64,000 nucleotides of DNA from Vanilla planifolia (Eukaryota > Streptophyta > Magnoliopsida > Asparagales > Orchidaceae): positions 18,458,607 through 18,522,606 of the forward strand of contig CM043877.1 of the NCBI GenBank assembly GCA_023846275.1. Direction: 5' to 3'. Position numbers and translations under genes: made by a program. Positions 35,001 to 49,900 of this stretch are shown one piece after another. The notes below the pieces were generated by a model, which saw nothing but the letters and a program-made list of their open reading frames with translations, searched no databases and was not told the DNA's origin. Each line of letters opens with the position of its first letter. Within the stretch, counting starts at the first letter, position 1.

Positions 35001-37700
35001 GTTCAAGTTATTTTATTTCTTCTTTCTATGTTCTAGTTTTTAAGTCCTTGTCTAAAATTTTTAATTAAAATCTTAATTTTTATCTTCACTTCCTAGTTTT
35101 ATGAATTTCTAATATTTGACATACTTAATCTCTATACATTTAATATAAAAAAATTTAAACATATGAGAAAAATAGAAAATAATAAATTGAAAAAATGAAT
35201 AATAAATATAAAACAAAATTATATAAAAAAATGATAAACAAATATTTATCAAACTATTTCAACTAAAAATTTATGTAAAAATATTATCACAATACATAAA
35301 TTAGCAAAACTTTACATGAAAAGAAGACAATAAATAAGCATGATTTTAATATTGTGTAGAATCGTGCTATGTTCTACCAAAAAGTATTCCTAGCATAAAA
35401 ATTCATCCATTTATGATAGCCATTTCCAATTTATCTTGGTCAAAAAATGGGCACAATTTATCTTGGCCTAGTGCAGAAAATCATTTAGCTTTTTCTCATC
35501 TATCTTTTAACAATTGGTCTAATAAAAACAACAGATTAATACTTTAAATCATAACATAAACTATTTAAAACTTATATGTTAATTGAGACAAAGATTGATT
35601 TTTCAATTTTTAGAAAAACTAAACTACTGAAAAATTTGATCAGATATGGATTAATATTTTAAGTCATAACATAAATTATTTTATTTTTTAGCTTAGAAAT
35701 TAATTAAGCATAAAGCTCCTACATCTCATTTTGACTTTTAGAAGCAATAAATTAATGTATAATTTATTTATATAATTTGTGTTATTCTATTTTGGCGCCT
35801 GGATTCTGAAAACTAAATTAGTATATAATTTATTTATATAATCTTCTGTTTTTTACCTTTTGGTTTATTAGAATAATTCATCTTATCACTAATTATAATT
35901 TGTATATATATATATATTTATATGTGTTTTTTATTTTTTATATTAAACCAATAAATCATTTATATTTAAATTTTTTAATGATTATCTTCATTAGTTGTCA
36001 TTATGACTAATTTTGAGATAGAAAATAGCTAATGTATATTCTATCTCAAAAAATCATTTAGTTATTACTTTATGATTTATTATAATGGTTTAATCTCACT
36101 CAACAATTATAATGTATATTGCATATCTTTTTAATATGTTTTTACATTAAATCAATAACATACATATGAATTCTGTTTATTTCATTTTGTATCTTTATGA
36201 TAGTGAATTGTTATTAGGTTGTTAGAAACATAATTATAATTGTAAAACAAAAAGATTATGAAATTTCAAATGTTTAGATAATTTTGTGGACATAAATATC
36301 AAGTTTTAAGGTATTTCTATGAACATTTCTAGCTTATTACTTAATAGTAAAAATGTAACTTCTGTAATGAGAAAAAGTCAATGAAATTCAATTATAAGAT
36401 TTTATATAGCTACAAATATTTGTTTAATTAAAATCAAATAGTATCGAAGACTACTAAGTATGCATTACATATCTTTTACAGGCGAACTTTCAAAGATGTT
36501 CAAATACATGTTATAAAATTACAAATTAGTATAAAATAAAAAATAGGCATAATATATTAAGATAATAAAAAGTTTTACAAAATAATTAAAATATTAACAA
36601 CTAATAATGTTGTATATAAATTACATGTTTAAGAAATGAGTTTAAATTACTAAGAAACTTTTAAATATGAATGAAACAATAATATATAATATTCTAATTA
36701 ACTATTAGTATAATTAGATCTCAAATACTTAATTATTTATAATAACTTAAACTTTTAAGTTGTTAAGTGATCACTTAGACTAACTTGAGTAATGTTATAT
36801 TACTTTGATAATAAGATGTCTCATCATAACTTTATCAACACGCTCAACCTCTCTCTCTCTCTCTCTCCCTCTCTTACACAACACAAACAAACAAATGATC
36901 ATTTTAATTTTGTAAAATAGATATAACACTAGCAATTGTAATCAGAGCTTGAATTAACAATTTAAAATTATGTAAATTTATACTTAGCATTAATTTCTAA
37001 TTAAAACTAATTAAATGATGAAAAAATTTATAGTATTATATAATTCTCAAAATAATTTATCAATTTTTTTGAAAAGATTATTAATCAAACCACATAGGAT
37101 CATTTTTAACAAAAAATCAAAATTTTGTAAATTGTTTAATATTGCAATGATAATTTTAATTATATTAAAGAAAATTAAAAAACAAACTTCAATTATACTC
37201 AATTATCAATTATATTTAAATTCATTATATTACCTAAATAACATATAAAAGTAAAATCTTAGTTATTATCTCACAAAAAAATGTTATGTTACTTCATAGA
37301 ATTATTTATTTTATAATATGTTTGCATTTCAAAGTTTTAGAACATATTCTTGCATAATATTCATAAATCTCATCATATTTGTTATTTTATTTTATTTTTA
37401 TATAAATAATTTTAAATAGATATAGTATAATATATGTGCATATTGTTTTTGAAATAGAATTGATTCTCAAAACATTTATGATGAACAGAATAATAACTGT
37501 ATTTTTCTTTGCGGAATAAAACTAATTCAAAATTTGTATGTATTTTATAAAAAAATAATATTTGTTTCTATTTATTTATTTAATGATAATTAATGAATAA
37601 GATAATAAATTAATAAATAGGATGCATTTATAGGTTTAGAAGAGAATCAACACTTAAAAGACGAACAAATCAATCGAATATTTTTTTAAGTGGGTGGGTT
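35001..37700. other. AT-rich upstream flank, nothing recognised
   Basis: This is extremely AT-rich sequence with no domain-bearing frame. A short CT microsatellite lies at about 36849-36875. The 77-codon frame at 37015-37248 is low-complexity Ile/Lys/Asn text. Confidence 0.4.
36849..36875. repeat. (CT)n microsatellite
   Basis: A CTCTCT run of about 25 bp with one CCCT interruption, about 1.05 kb upstream of the QNG1 start codon. Confidence 0.85.
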
Positions 37701-37927
37701 TCTGTAGTTTTTCTAACATGTGCATTTTGTTTTAATAAACGTAAAATTCTCTTGCATTAATTTGATGTGGTGTGCCCTCCCGCTCGGTAGGTTCGCTGCC
37801 TATCCACTTGAAAGAAGCAAGTGGCGGCGGCAAGACAGGGAGGAGGGTGCCAAGGGGAAATCGGCGAAGAGTGGACGAGGTTGAAGGGGAGGGAAATTGT
37901 GGTGGAGGGACCGTGTAGACGGTTAGA
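37700..37927 (+). promoter_or_regulatory. QNG1 proximal promoter / 5' leader
   Basis: Base composition switches abruptly from AT-rich to GC-richer, purine-rich text (AGGGAGGAGGGTGCC type) just before the QNG1 ATG, typical of a plant 5' leader. An in-frame TAG lies 12 nt upstream of the ATG, so translation cannot start earlier in this frame. No clear TATA box could be fixed. The open frame on the opposite strand (37757-37978) is a composition artefact. Confidence 0.45.
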
Positions 37928-37997
37928 ATGGAAGACGTGAGGGCGACTACTGCGTGGGTCGCCAGCCACTGTTCTCATGTGAAGGTGGATTCTGTAG
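37928..37997 (+). CDS. QNG1: QNG1 exon 1 (residues 1-23)
   Basis: Encodes MEDVRATTAWVASHCSHVKV and DSV. The donor was chosen as the GT at 37998-37999 (GTTCGT), because the alternative GT four bases earlier would put a stop at the start of exon 2. The exon ends after the first base of codon 24. Confidence 0.85.
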
Positions 37998-40900
37998 GTT
38001 CGTTTTTCCTTCCATCCTTACTGTCCTTCAGCGAGATTAGGGTTAGGGAGAGCTTGTCCTGGATTAATCTCTTTTTTATTATGTGTTCAGTGCATACAAA
38101 CTATCTTTAATACGTGGTGGTAACTGTTTTCTCGATGATGTTCTTTATGTTGATTGTTGCTAGCCATGGAGGTGTAGATTTGCATGCAAGATGGAGTTTA
38201 CGCTACTTATCTTAGGTGGAGATGTTTCGTCGCTAGTCAGTAGTAGCATACATCCATTAAGTCTCTTCTATCTATTTTTCTTTTATGGCATCTAAAACAA
38301 ATCCTTCCATTATGAAATCCAAAGTTTCTTATCATGACTGCTTTTGTTTTTCTCTGTTTTCCTGAAGACTGTTATCTAGGCAGTTACTTTGTTTTAATGA
38401 CAGTGAACATCATTATCTTGCTTCATTTGTGTAGCAATGAATCTGGAGTGAAATTAATTGCGACGAGTATAACCTTCTGTAAGATTTTCCCCATTTTTTT
38501 GGTTAATGAATTAATTTCTTGGTATTGTGGATAACGATTGATTCAATTCAATTCATATCTATGTTAACCAAGTCTTGAGCTATTATTGCGTAAATTATCT
38601 CAATACTTTCTAATTTTATGTCAACATCACTATCTGAATACCTTGAATTAAGCAGCCTCTTATGGTCATTATCACTTACAAAATACCTTTTAATGTTTAT
38701 CTTATTAATGTCTTTGTTTGAGTTGGTAGCTTGTATGAAGATTGTTTAAAGGAAATGCTAAGCATGTACACTATTCTCAACTTATTAATTATCATCCTTA
38801 ATACACTTGTTTTCTTATGTTTGTCTAGTGATTGAGGAGCTCATTGATGAAATACAAGGTTTGATTCCAAAAGTTGAATGGAACTTTGAGGGAATTCATT
38901 ATTTTGATAATGGACCACTTACTGTTCAGTATCTCCTTGTGCTTGATGCTCTCAATTTCTGTTTCTGGCCAGGTATAATAAGCAACCATATTGAGAATGT
39001 GTTTTTCTATAGGTTATTTATCTTTATTATTAACGTTTATGGCATAATTACTTTTATCACTGTAATTTTACTTATTGGACTCACTTTTTGTTTAAATTTG
39101 TGTTTCAGCATGCATTTTTTGCACAAATAGATGAGAACTATCTTTCTACAAAAACATCACTTACTTTTATAAGATAGGAAACACTCTATTTACTTAATAT
39201 TTTTATTATTGAAAGCTTATTTATGGCATCTACTGAGGTGCCACTAATTCTTTTTATGGTTCAAATGATGTACTTGTTTTACAAAGTTGACTTATGTCAG
39301 GAACTTGGAAACATAGAAGAAGGGAGAGGGTTGAATTTATTTCTTTTGTGATTCCTTATAATAAAAGATTTAGTTTTTTCAATCTCAAAGTTAATCTAGC
39401 AATACAGGATTTTTAGTAAGCTTTAAGATTTAAAACATAAACAAATTTTTTGTTGTTTATAAAACAATTCATTCAAATAATTTTGATTCTTAAAAACCTT
39501 CTTAGTTTTATTAAAATATTTTATGATTGATTATAAAGAAAGTAGTGATATGTAAAAATAAATAATAAGTACATTAGAATTTCAAGTGGTTTTACTACAA
39601 CACCTAGCCTACATTTGCCCCTAGTTGACCTAATTGAGATTTTACTAACAAATGGTTTTTACCCAACTGATGGGTAGATTACAACCCTTATAATACCTTG
39701 ATTAACCTAATCAACAACAGTTTTATTGACCTAACAATCACAAGCCACACTCACGCATACATAGCCCAATTACTTGATTTAGCAATTATCTGTTAAAAAC
39801 AAATTATATAGTATTTAAACGCAATTTATACAAATACCTATATTTTAACCCCAATGTAAAGTGCATAATAACTAGATGATGTGAGAGATATTGCTGTACA
39901 CAGTGGAATTTGATGCAATACAATGTAGATGAAAGAACAGTCGACAATGAAACTGACAATTAAATGATTCTTCCTCAGTTTTGGCACATGTCATGTTCAA
40001 GTATGTCATCAATTTTGATCTTTCAAAAATAATATTGCAATTAGTATTCAACCTCTTTTCTTTCTATTTTTCTATCTTATTTATATGTATGAGTTAGATG
40101 CAAATGAAAAATCTACAATGACTATAATTTCATTTTCGAGTTTCTTCAACTAACCATTATAGGTTTTGATAACGTATCGTATTAGTACATCGAAATTATC
40201 GTATCCTGACAAGGAGAATTGAAATCAGGATCATCTCGACAATTTAGCAATACAACTAGTACTATTTAATCAAAGAAACTCATTGTACAAGTCTAAGAAG
40301 GTCTTTGTACTATACAACACTAACTCTTAATGTAGAGGTTAAGTTCTTATACAACACTAACTCTTAAGGTCACACTAATCGTATTAATGCAATATAATTA
40401 ATATTTATAGTTTAAATAAATCGTACATGTGATCGTATAAAAATGATCTAATGCATGATCATGTAATAAATTTATTTTTCTAGGCTTAATAGAATAGTTT
40501 TATACATAAGATATTTATTTCACCAAGAACCAAGATATAAAAATGATTTAATACATGATCATGTAATAAATTTGCTTATCTAGGCTTAATAGAATAATTC
40601 TATACATATAATAAGATTATTATAGTAGTATAATAAAGAATTATCTAAGTCTTGTGTGAAAGTGAATTGTATAAGTACAATACTTAGATTGCTATCATAC
40701 GATAATGTAGAGCTTCGATTTTTGTCTAATTTAATAATTATCGTGCTTGTACAATAAAAATATCATATTCGCATGACATAATTAGTGCATATTTAACTTA
40801 AGTCATTTGGATTATTTGACCTATAGAAAGAATCACATAGATATGATTCATTATTTTATATTATATGATATAGCAAATAAGTGCATCATTTAATGACTAT

Positions 40901-43900
40901 ATAAAAATTATGTATGTAATTAAGCTTGCAACAACATGATAAGGTTATATTAGTATATGATATAGTAATCGTACATATCTGACTATTATTAGGCCAATAA
41001 GTATGATAGATTTTGAGAGAAAATAGATGGAATACTCATGTGTAGAAAGCTTCATACTTATACGATGTAGATAGAACGCCAACTCTTGAGAATAAATGAT
41101 ACATGTACAAGGTCGATATCTTGTACAATTAGATTTGCACTTTTATTCCAAAGTCAAGACACCAATCGCATTTGTACAATTAACCTATTTTATCTATATG
41201 ATTCTATGACAAGCTCAAACTTCAATTGCAATCTTAAGCCTACGTATAGATCATACAAGTACTATATTAGGCATTGTATTTTTAAGATCAATAGATGGTA
41301 AAGAACATAGCTTGTTTTATGTTTGACTTTGTTATCCTAAAGCTTAGATTCAATCTAGAGCTATTTGTAGTAATATTATTAATGAGTTAATGTAGTTTTA
41401 TAATCTTATGATCTTAAACATGATTTAATAAACTAATACATGCAATGCAATCTTAGCATGCCACTTAAGTATAAAGAAAATGTTTGACATTGCTAATTAT
41501 AGTAATATGTAAATGAAGGCCACAAAAAGATTTTGCAACACTCCAAAGAGTAGCCTAATTAGCTCCACAATTTGAAATGTTGAACCAAAAGCTTTAGCAT
41601 AGGTCTTTAATCTTCTTTCAGTTGCAAATCTATTGGACTTTGCTCTTTTTCAGTCATTCATGTCATGTAATATTTGAGTTTGAATATAATCATTTAAATT
41701 ATTCATTAGTAAATAATAACTTGGTTTTGTGGTTATCAAAATTAAGGATACAACAATCTTCTCCTTAATGATTACAAAGTTAATGTTATAAGAAGAATGT
41801 TGTTATATAAAGAGTTAAGTAAAAATATTATTATAAATCAAACTTATAAGTAATATATAAAGATAATACATTATAGAAAGGAAAAAAAATTAAGCATTAA
41901 ACATTATATAATAGCTTCCCTTGCATTTATGAATTCAATAGAAGGAATAACATTGCAACAATTATATTCAACTATTAAAGAGGGAGAGGGGTGAATTATA
42001 TCTTTTTGTGATTCTCTATAATAAAAGACTTAATGTTTTCAATTTCAAAGTTAATCTAATAATACAAGATTTGTGGTAAGCTTTGAGATTTAAAATTTAA
42101 GAAATTTTTTTGTTATTTATAAAACAATTTATCCAAATAACATTGATTTTTGTAAGAGTAAAGATTCAAAATTATTTTCAGAAAAGTTCAAGAAGGACAA
42201 AGAATTTATTACAACTGAGATTATCAAGGTATTTGGAACTCTTTTATAAGTTGATGAAAGTTTCACTTATGACGAGTACAAAAGATATCTAATGATGCAA
42301 AACAAAAAAAACTCTTCATTATCCAAATACAATTGAAGAAAAAGCTTATCAGTGCAATTGTTGACACTAAAAGAGAAAAAACCTTCTATCAGTCTTGTGA
42401 AAAAGTAAAAATTAGAGATTACATAATATTCAAGACTTTATTCCTTAGGGTGAATTCATAAAAACTCTGAGATGAGAGTTGAAAAATAGTACAAAAACTA
42501 TATTGATGAGATTATCTGCAAAGTGATGCTATTAGACATCCATCAAATTATATTGAAAAATCTATATTTATGGAATTGAGATGCTGTTTACTATCGAAGT
42601 ATACAATGGTATCAATTTATGAAGGATGGATAACACTTTCTTCTAACTCAAGACAAAGAAGTATTGATAAAAGACATTGTTGGTTTTGATCAAATGAAGA
42701 GGTTGGTGAGCATTTTTCAAAAGAAATGTGTTGCTTACAAAATCAAAGAACCATTTGATAGGACCGATGAAAGTCTTAACCTCAAAGATGACAATAGAAT
42801 AAGATTTGTTAAAGAATTATTTCAGAAAAGAAAATTTAATAGGACTTGAATCTCAAAAAGAATGAACTTATGATTAAGAGATCAATTCTAAGCTCATTAA
42901 ATCCAAAATTATAGAAAAAAATCAAAAGAGGAGACAAAATGATTAAAATTATTGACTCAGCATGAAGCGGTAGTAGCCACACGCGTGCACATGAAAGGGC
43001 ATGGCGTGTCGGATGCCTGTGCATGCTGATACGTGTGAACGCCCAGAATGAGCATACCTGCTCTCTGTCGGTCACCTATTGTGCATACGGTAGGTGCACT
43101 AACCATGTTGCTACGATCAACGCGCATGGAGGGTTTTTTGCACGTTGGAACGTTACCCACGTGTGTGAATGGCCTCTAGCGTGAGCATACGCATGTGGAA
43201 GCGTTGCACATGCTCGCGAACAGGGGCTTGTTCAAATTGAATTCTGCAGAATTTGAGGACTTTTTAGTCAAAATCATAAATTTTTTGTTTTATATTCAAA
43301 TATTGTATCCAAAATTCTATATAAACGGGTAGAAAGGATGTATGAAGCAATTCAAAGTTTCGAATTTTAGAATTCTGGGAATCAAAATTTTGTGAATTTA
43401 GAACCCCTTGATGGAAACTTTCTTGGAAAATTCAATCTTCTTGTGGTAAAAATTTTCTTCTCTTTTTCTTTCTTTTATTCCTTGTCATTTTTGTGCTTCC
43501 ACTTTGGCTATGACTACTTTGAAAAGAATGTCTATTGTCAAGGGCTTGGGACGAGAATACCTCGTAGGCAGATCGTCATATTAGTACAATACATTTCATA
43601 TTTACAACTTAAATAAATCTTACATGTTTGATAATAGATCGTTATCATATGATATTTGTTTTCATCAAGAACTGAGTTCTTGAAAAAATGCAGTATAATG
43701 TGATTGTATAATAGCATCATTTGATGATCGCATAAGAACCATTTTGCATATGATTAAGCTTGCAATAACATGACAGGGTTGTACTAATACGATATAGTAA
43801 TTGTCTAGGCTTAATAGAATCGCCATATACATACGATAAGATTATTATAGTAGTATGATAGCTTTATACATATGATAAGATTATTATAGTAGTATCAATT

Positions 43901-46900
43901 GATGATCGTCATTATATGATAATGTAAAGCTTTAATATTTAGTCTAATTTGATGATTATAGTACCCATACAATATAGACAGCGTATTTGTACAACATAAT
44001 GAGTGCATATTTAACAAACTTGTGTTATGTGATATAGCAAATAAGAGCATCATTTGGTGATTGCATAAGAACTATTTTGCACATGATTGAGCTTATAATA
44101 ACATGATAGGGTCGTACCGATATGATATAGTAATCGTACATGTTCGACCACTATTAGGCTTATTTATATGACAAACTTTGAGAGAAAATAGACTGTATTA
44201 TTTCAAAGAAAGCTTCGTAGTCATACGATGTTGATGGAAAGTTGATTCTCAGAGAACGTATGATGTGCATACAAGGTTAATATTTTAAACGATCAAACTT
44301 GCATTGCTATTCCTAAGTCTAAATGGCAATCGCATTTGTACGATAAACCTATCGTACTTATACAATGTCATGACAAATTCAAACTTCAATTGCAATTTTG
44401 AGTTTGAGTACAGACCATACAAATGTGATATTGGACATAATATTGTACGATTTCATTATCTTTAAGCTTAGATTCAATCTAAAACTATTTGTAGTGATAT
44501 TATCAACAAGTTAATGTAGTTATATAACCCTATGATCCTAAGCATGATTTAACAAAACAATGTATGTAATACAATCCTAGTATGTCACTCAAGCACAAAG
44601 GAAATGTTTGACTTTGTTAACTATAGTAATTATGTAAATGAAGGCTTTTAAGAGATTTAGCCACACCTCAAGGGGTAACTTAGCTGGCTCCAAGATTTGA
44701 AAGGTTGAGCCACAAGCTTAGCACGACTCTTTAATCTTCTTTCAGTTGCAAATCCATTAGACTTTTTTCTTTTGAATCATTCACTTCATATAATAACTTA
44801 GTTTATATACAACCCCTTTAATTATTCATTAGTAAGTAATAAATTAGTTTTGTGATCATTAGCTTTTAGGTTACAAAAGATGTACTTGTTAGTAAAGGAA
44901 GTATTCATTTTAAATTTTTTATTTACAAGTAAAGATGTATATGTGGTGCATGTTTGATAAAAAAAGTTGATTTTAAGCTTTTTTTAAAGGATATTTATAC
45001 AATATAATTTTTTTAATGATAATCAATATATTGGATGCAAAATTTATAGTTTATAAATTTAGTTATTCTAAATTCATAAATGGTAGATGTATGTTGCCTT
45101 TTTAAGCAGTTTATATAATTTTTTGCATCAAATATGCAAACTATAGTTTGTAAACTCAAAACTATTCTAAGAATGATGAAGTTTTGAATAGATAAAAAAG
45201 TTTAAAGTTCTATAACTAAAAATTTTATAATATGTTATAAATAACTACCTAACAAAGTTGAGATTGATGAAGTAAGAAAATATAAAAGCTGTTTTTTTTA
45301 AAAAATAATATTATTATTTTACTATTTTAAATAAATTAATCAAAATACTGTTGACATTTTTGAATTACAAATTAAAATGAAAATTAATTTCTGTTTCAAA
45401 AAAGCACAAACATTACCTTTCACATAAAACTTGTTTATTCTAACAAATGAATACACTTAGTTTGATATAATCATTAATTATAAAAAATAATTTTTTTTGG
45501 ACAAATAAATAATTCTAAGTCAAAACTTTTGAACAGTAATTCCATGAAAATTTAATACAATTTATGATTTTTAAATAAATTTAACTTGTGGTTTTTGAAC
45601 TTAATTATGTATAAAGAGTATAGGAAAATGATTTAAAATTAAGTTGTTTGTTATAATTATAATTAAAAAAATTAAAAAAATAGATTTACTATCTTATTAA
45701 TAAAAATTATTATAGTAATAAGTACATTTTATACACAAAATAACTTATTTATATTTCATTTCAGTTAATAACTATGATAATATTTATAAGTAAAACTAAA
45801 AAACTCATGTATTATAGATAAGTGTAGCTTATATAATATTAAAATAAAAATTATACAACATCTGTTTGTTAAAAATCAGAAGTTGCTATTTGATAACAAA
45901 AGAAACATTTTGTTGTTATTGCATATAAGTATAGACTGTCTAATATCAAAATAAAAGTTATACAAAGTCTATCAAAAATCAAAAGGTATTTGAAAATAAA
46001 AAATGTATTTTGTTTAGTATGTTGAGGTCCTTTTTGTTCAGAGTATTGTAGTTCACGTATGATTAGAAGGCAATGAATTATTTTGTTAAGTTTTAGTTGT
46101 TAGGTGATACTAAAAATAAATTTGTTGGATAATGAAAAATTATCATGTGGGTTTTTGATATAAGAATAAATTAAAGTAATAATTATATAAAAAAATGATA
46201 AAAGTAAACTTAGACAAAATTTAAATAAAATGAGACAAGTGGGTTGCCACCTAAGGTGAGAACACACTCTCCTACATGGGGCTGCATCCCAATGTTGTGT
46301 TGGGAAATTGAAATGTGATGGTCTAATCTCACCACCAAACAAATCATCAATTTATGCATTGAAAATTCTAACTATAAAAAGATTATGTTTAAAATTTTGG
46401 CGAGAGATAGAAATTTTAAGATTTTGATGGTTGTAGATAAATTTGCAAAGAAAATATTGTTTGATTTGTTTAAATTACTTGAGATTCTTTGAGAAGGCCA
46501 GTTTAATTTTTCTCATGCATCTTTTAATGTTTGAACTTTGAGAAAAAATGAAGCAACAAAAATAAAATTAAACATTAAAAGGAATACCATTTTGAATGGT
46601 TGAATATTCTTTAGGTATGTCAATTATGTGGGAAAACATTAAGAGAGCATCAGTTCTTTTTCACTTGAACTAGAATATTGAGTTGAAATTAAACATGTCC
46701 CTAAGAGCTATAACTAAGTATACATATTCGGGTCATCATTATATAGACTCCATTGATATGAATAGTTAGGATAAAAATTTAATATGAAAATCTTATGGCA
46801 AGTGAAATAGGATTTGTTCCTGCTCTAGTTGTTGCACATGATCATTGTATTTTAATAGCATCAAGAAAAGTTCAAATGATTTTAGTTTGGTTACTTCTTG

Positions 46901-49900
46901 ATCGCAAATATCCAATTATTCCATTCAAAAAGACAGAAAATATGATATGAAATGAAATCAATAAAATAAGATCAATATTGATGCTAATTCTCTAGATATC
47001 ACTTCATGCTAGTTTGTGAGTTTTGTATGAAGTAAATTTGTTGCAATAGAAAATCTATACTAAACAAAGTGTGTCAACGATTTTATTGGTATGCCTAAAA
47101 TTTCTGAATAGTAGTAGCTTGTCATAATGTGTATAAATTTATAGAAATATATTGCATTACTTCTCTCTTTATTGATATCAACACTCATGCTACTGACATG
47201 CAAGAAAAATTCTAGAAATAAAAAAAATATATATTTTCAATTGAAAAGAGAAATAAGAGATAAATTTTGATTTGTATCTTTCTTTTTGTAAACCAATTGC
47301 TAACTTCCAACACACAAGGGAAAATGAGATAGATCTCTATGTTTGATGGATCTTCCCAAAAACATGACAAGAGCTGCAATTCCTGTTACCATACAACAGA
47401 TTTTTCTATATAATTCTTTGTATTGTGTAGTTTTTGCCAAACTATTTGTTAGATCAACTATAGGTTTAGTTTATTAATGTTTTAGTTGATACTTGTGATA
47501 AGCATGCAAAATTTAATAATAGAGCATCCCTAGTATTTTACTAAAAGCACCCTAGATAAAATAATATTTTGGGCCATTGAAAACCATGCTAACCATAGAA
47601 TTGAAAAAAAAAAACCACAAAGGTATTGAGTTGAAATTAAACATGTCATTAGGAATTGTAACAAATTACTTGTATTTGGATCATCATTACATTGACTCCA
47701 TTAGCATGAATAATTAGGATTAAATATGAAAATGTTATGGTAACTAAGTATCCATATTTCGGTCATCATTATATAAACTCCATTGGTATGAATAGTTGGG
47801 ATAAAAATTCAATATGAAAATCTATGGCTAGTGAAATAGGATTTGTTCCTGCTCTAGTTGTTGCACAAGATCTTTGATATTTTAATAGCATAAAAAAAGT
47901 TCAAATGATTCCAGTTTGGTTACTTCTTGATCCCAAATATCCAATTATTCCATTAAAAAAGACAGAAAATATGATATGAAATCAAATCAATAAAATAAGA
48001 TCAATATTATGATACTAATTCTCTAGATATTACCTCATGCTAGTTTGTGAGTTTTATTTGAAGTAAATTTATTGCAATAGAAAATCTATATTAAAGAAAG
48101 TGTGTCAGCGATTTTATTGGTATGCCTAAAATTTCTGAATAGCCATAGCTTGTCATAATGTGTATAAACTTATAAAAATAAATTTCATTACTTCTCTCTT
48201 TATGGATATCAACACTCATGTTATTGGCATGCAAGAAAATTACTAGAAATAAAAAAAATATTTTCAAAAGAAAAGAGAAAAAAAAAGAAATAAACTTTGA
48301 TTTGTATCTTTCTTTTTTGTAAACCAATTGTCCAACTCACAAGGGAAAATGAGATAGATCTCTTTGTTGGATGGATCTTCCCAAAAGCAAGACAAGAGTT
48401 GCTATTCTTGTTACCATACAATAGATTTTTCTACATAATTCTTTTTATTGTGTAGTTTTTGCCAAACTATTTTTGTTAGATCAACTATAGCTTTAGTTTA
48501 CTAATGTTTTAGTTGGTACTCTTGATAAGCATACAAAATTTAATAATAGAGCATCCCAAGTATTTTATTAAATACTCTCCAAATAAAATAATATTTAGGG
48601 CCATTGAAAACCATGCTAACTGTAGAATTGAAAAATAAATCACAAAGGCATTGAGTTGAAATTAAAAATGTCACTAAGAATTGTAACGAAGTACATGTAT
48701 TTGGATCATCATTACATTGATTCTATTAGTATGAATAATTATGATTAAATATGAAAATCTTATGATAAGTAAAGTACCATTCAGTCCAACTCTAATTTTT
48801 TTACATGATAATTGATACTTTAATTGTATTAGGAAAAGTTCAAATGATTTTGAACTAGTTGCTCTGGATCACAAAAAACTAATCATTCTATTCAAAAGGA
48901 TAAAAAATATCATACGAAATGAAATCAATGAAATAAGATTAATGTTGATGTTGATTCTCTAGATATTTCTTTAAGCTATTAGAGAGTTTATTATGAACTT
49001 AATCTTCAAAAATGTGAAATAGAGTAAATTAGTTGCACCAACAAGTCCATATTAAAAAAACTACTGGCAATGATTTCATTGGTATGACTAGGGTTTATGA
49101 ATTGTTTTAGCTTGTTATATTATGTATAAACTTATAAAAATAAATTGCATAACTTCCATCTTTGTTGACATCAACATTCATGTCATTGGCCTACAACAAA
49201 ATAACTAGAAGAAATAACAAAAAAATTCCTTCAATAAAGAGAAAAAAGTACTAAACTTTGATTTGTATCTTTGTTTTTTGTAAAACATAAACTCAATACT
49301 CAAGGAAAAACGAGATGGATCTCTTTATTTGATGGATCTACCACATGACAAGAATTGCAATTTCTGTCATTATTTAAATTCATCATAATATTCTCCTTGA
49401 TTCTTTGTATTGTGTGGTTATAGTTAAACTATTTTGTTATATCTATAACTTTAGTGTACTAATGTTCTTGTTAATTCTCTTGATTATTATGTAGAATTTG
49501 ATAGCAAAGCATCCCAAGAGTTATATTAATAAAAATCAAAATAAAATAATATTAACTACCATTGAAGGTCATGACACCTTCTACAACCATGTTCACAACA
49601 TCTCCCCTTTGTTAATAGGGAAAAGTTATAGCTCACATTGACATGGTCAAGGGCAACACAAATATATTGAGACCTCTTCCAAAGCAAGATAAACTAAATA
49701 GATGGCAGTAAGAATATGGAACAAATATAGGATATGCTTCTACAACACTTGTTCACAACATTGATCATTTGTTACTTTTCTTAACCAATTTATCTCTATT
49801 ACTCATAACTAAACTGTTGCGTCCCTGATCCAGTTTATTAAACCTTACCAACTTTTGTCCCAAAATAGTTTTTTGTTGCTTGAAGATTAAAGAGCTTGTC

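Noticed and set aside
37757-37978. Minus-strand 73-codon frame over the QNG1 start
   Set aside because: An antisense shadow of a GC-richer leader and exon 1; no domain.
42836-43160. Minus-strand frames over the GC-rich block
   Set aside because: Overlapping open phases in a repetitive GC-rich block with no family match; not supported as genes.
48091-48421. Minus-strand frames in the tandem array
   Set aside because: They are not conserved between array units (the corresponding positions in units 1 and 3 are not open in the same way).
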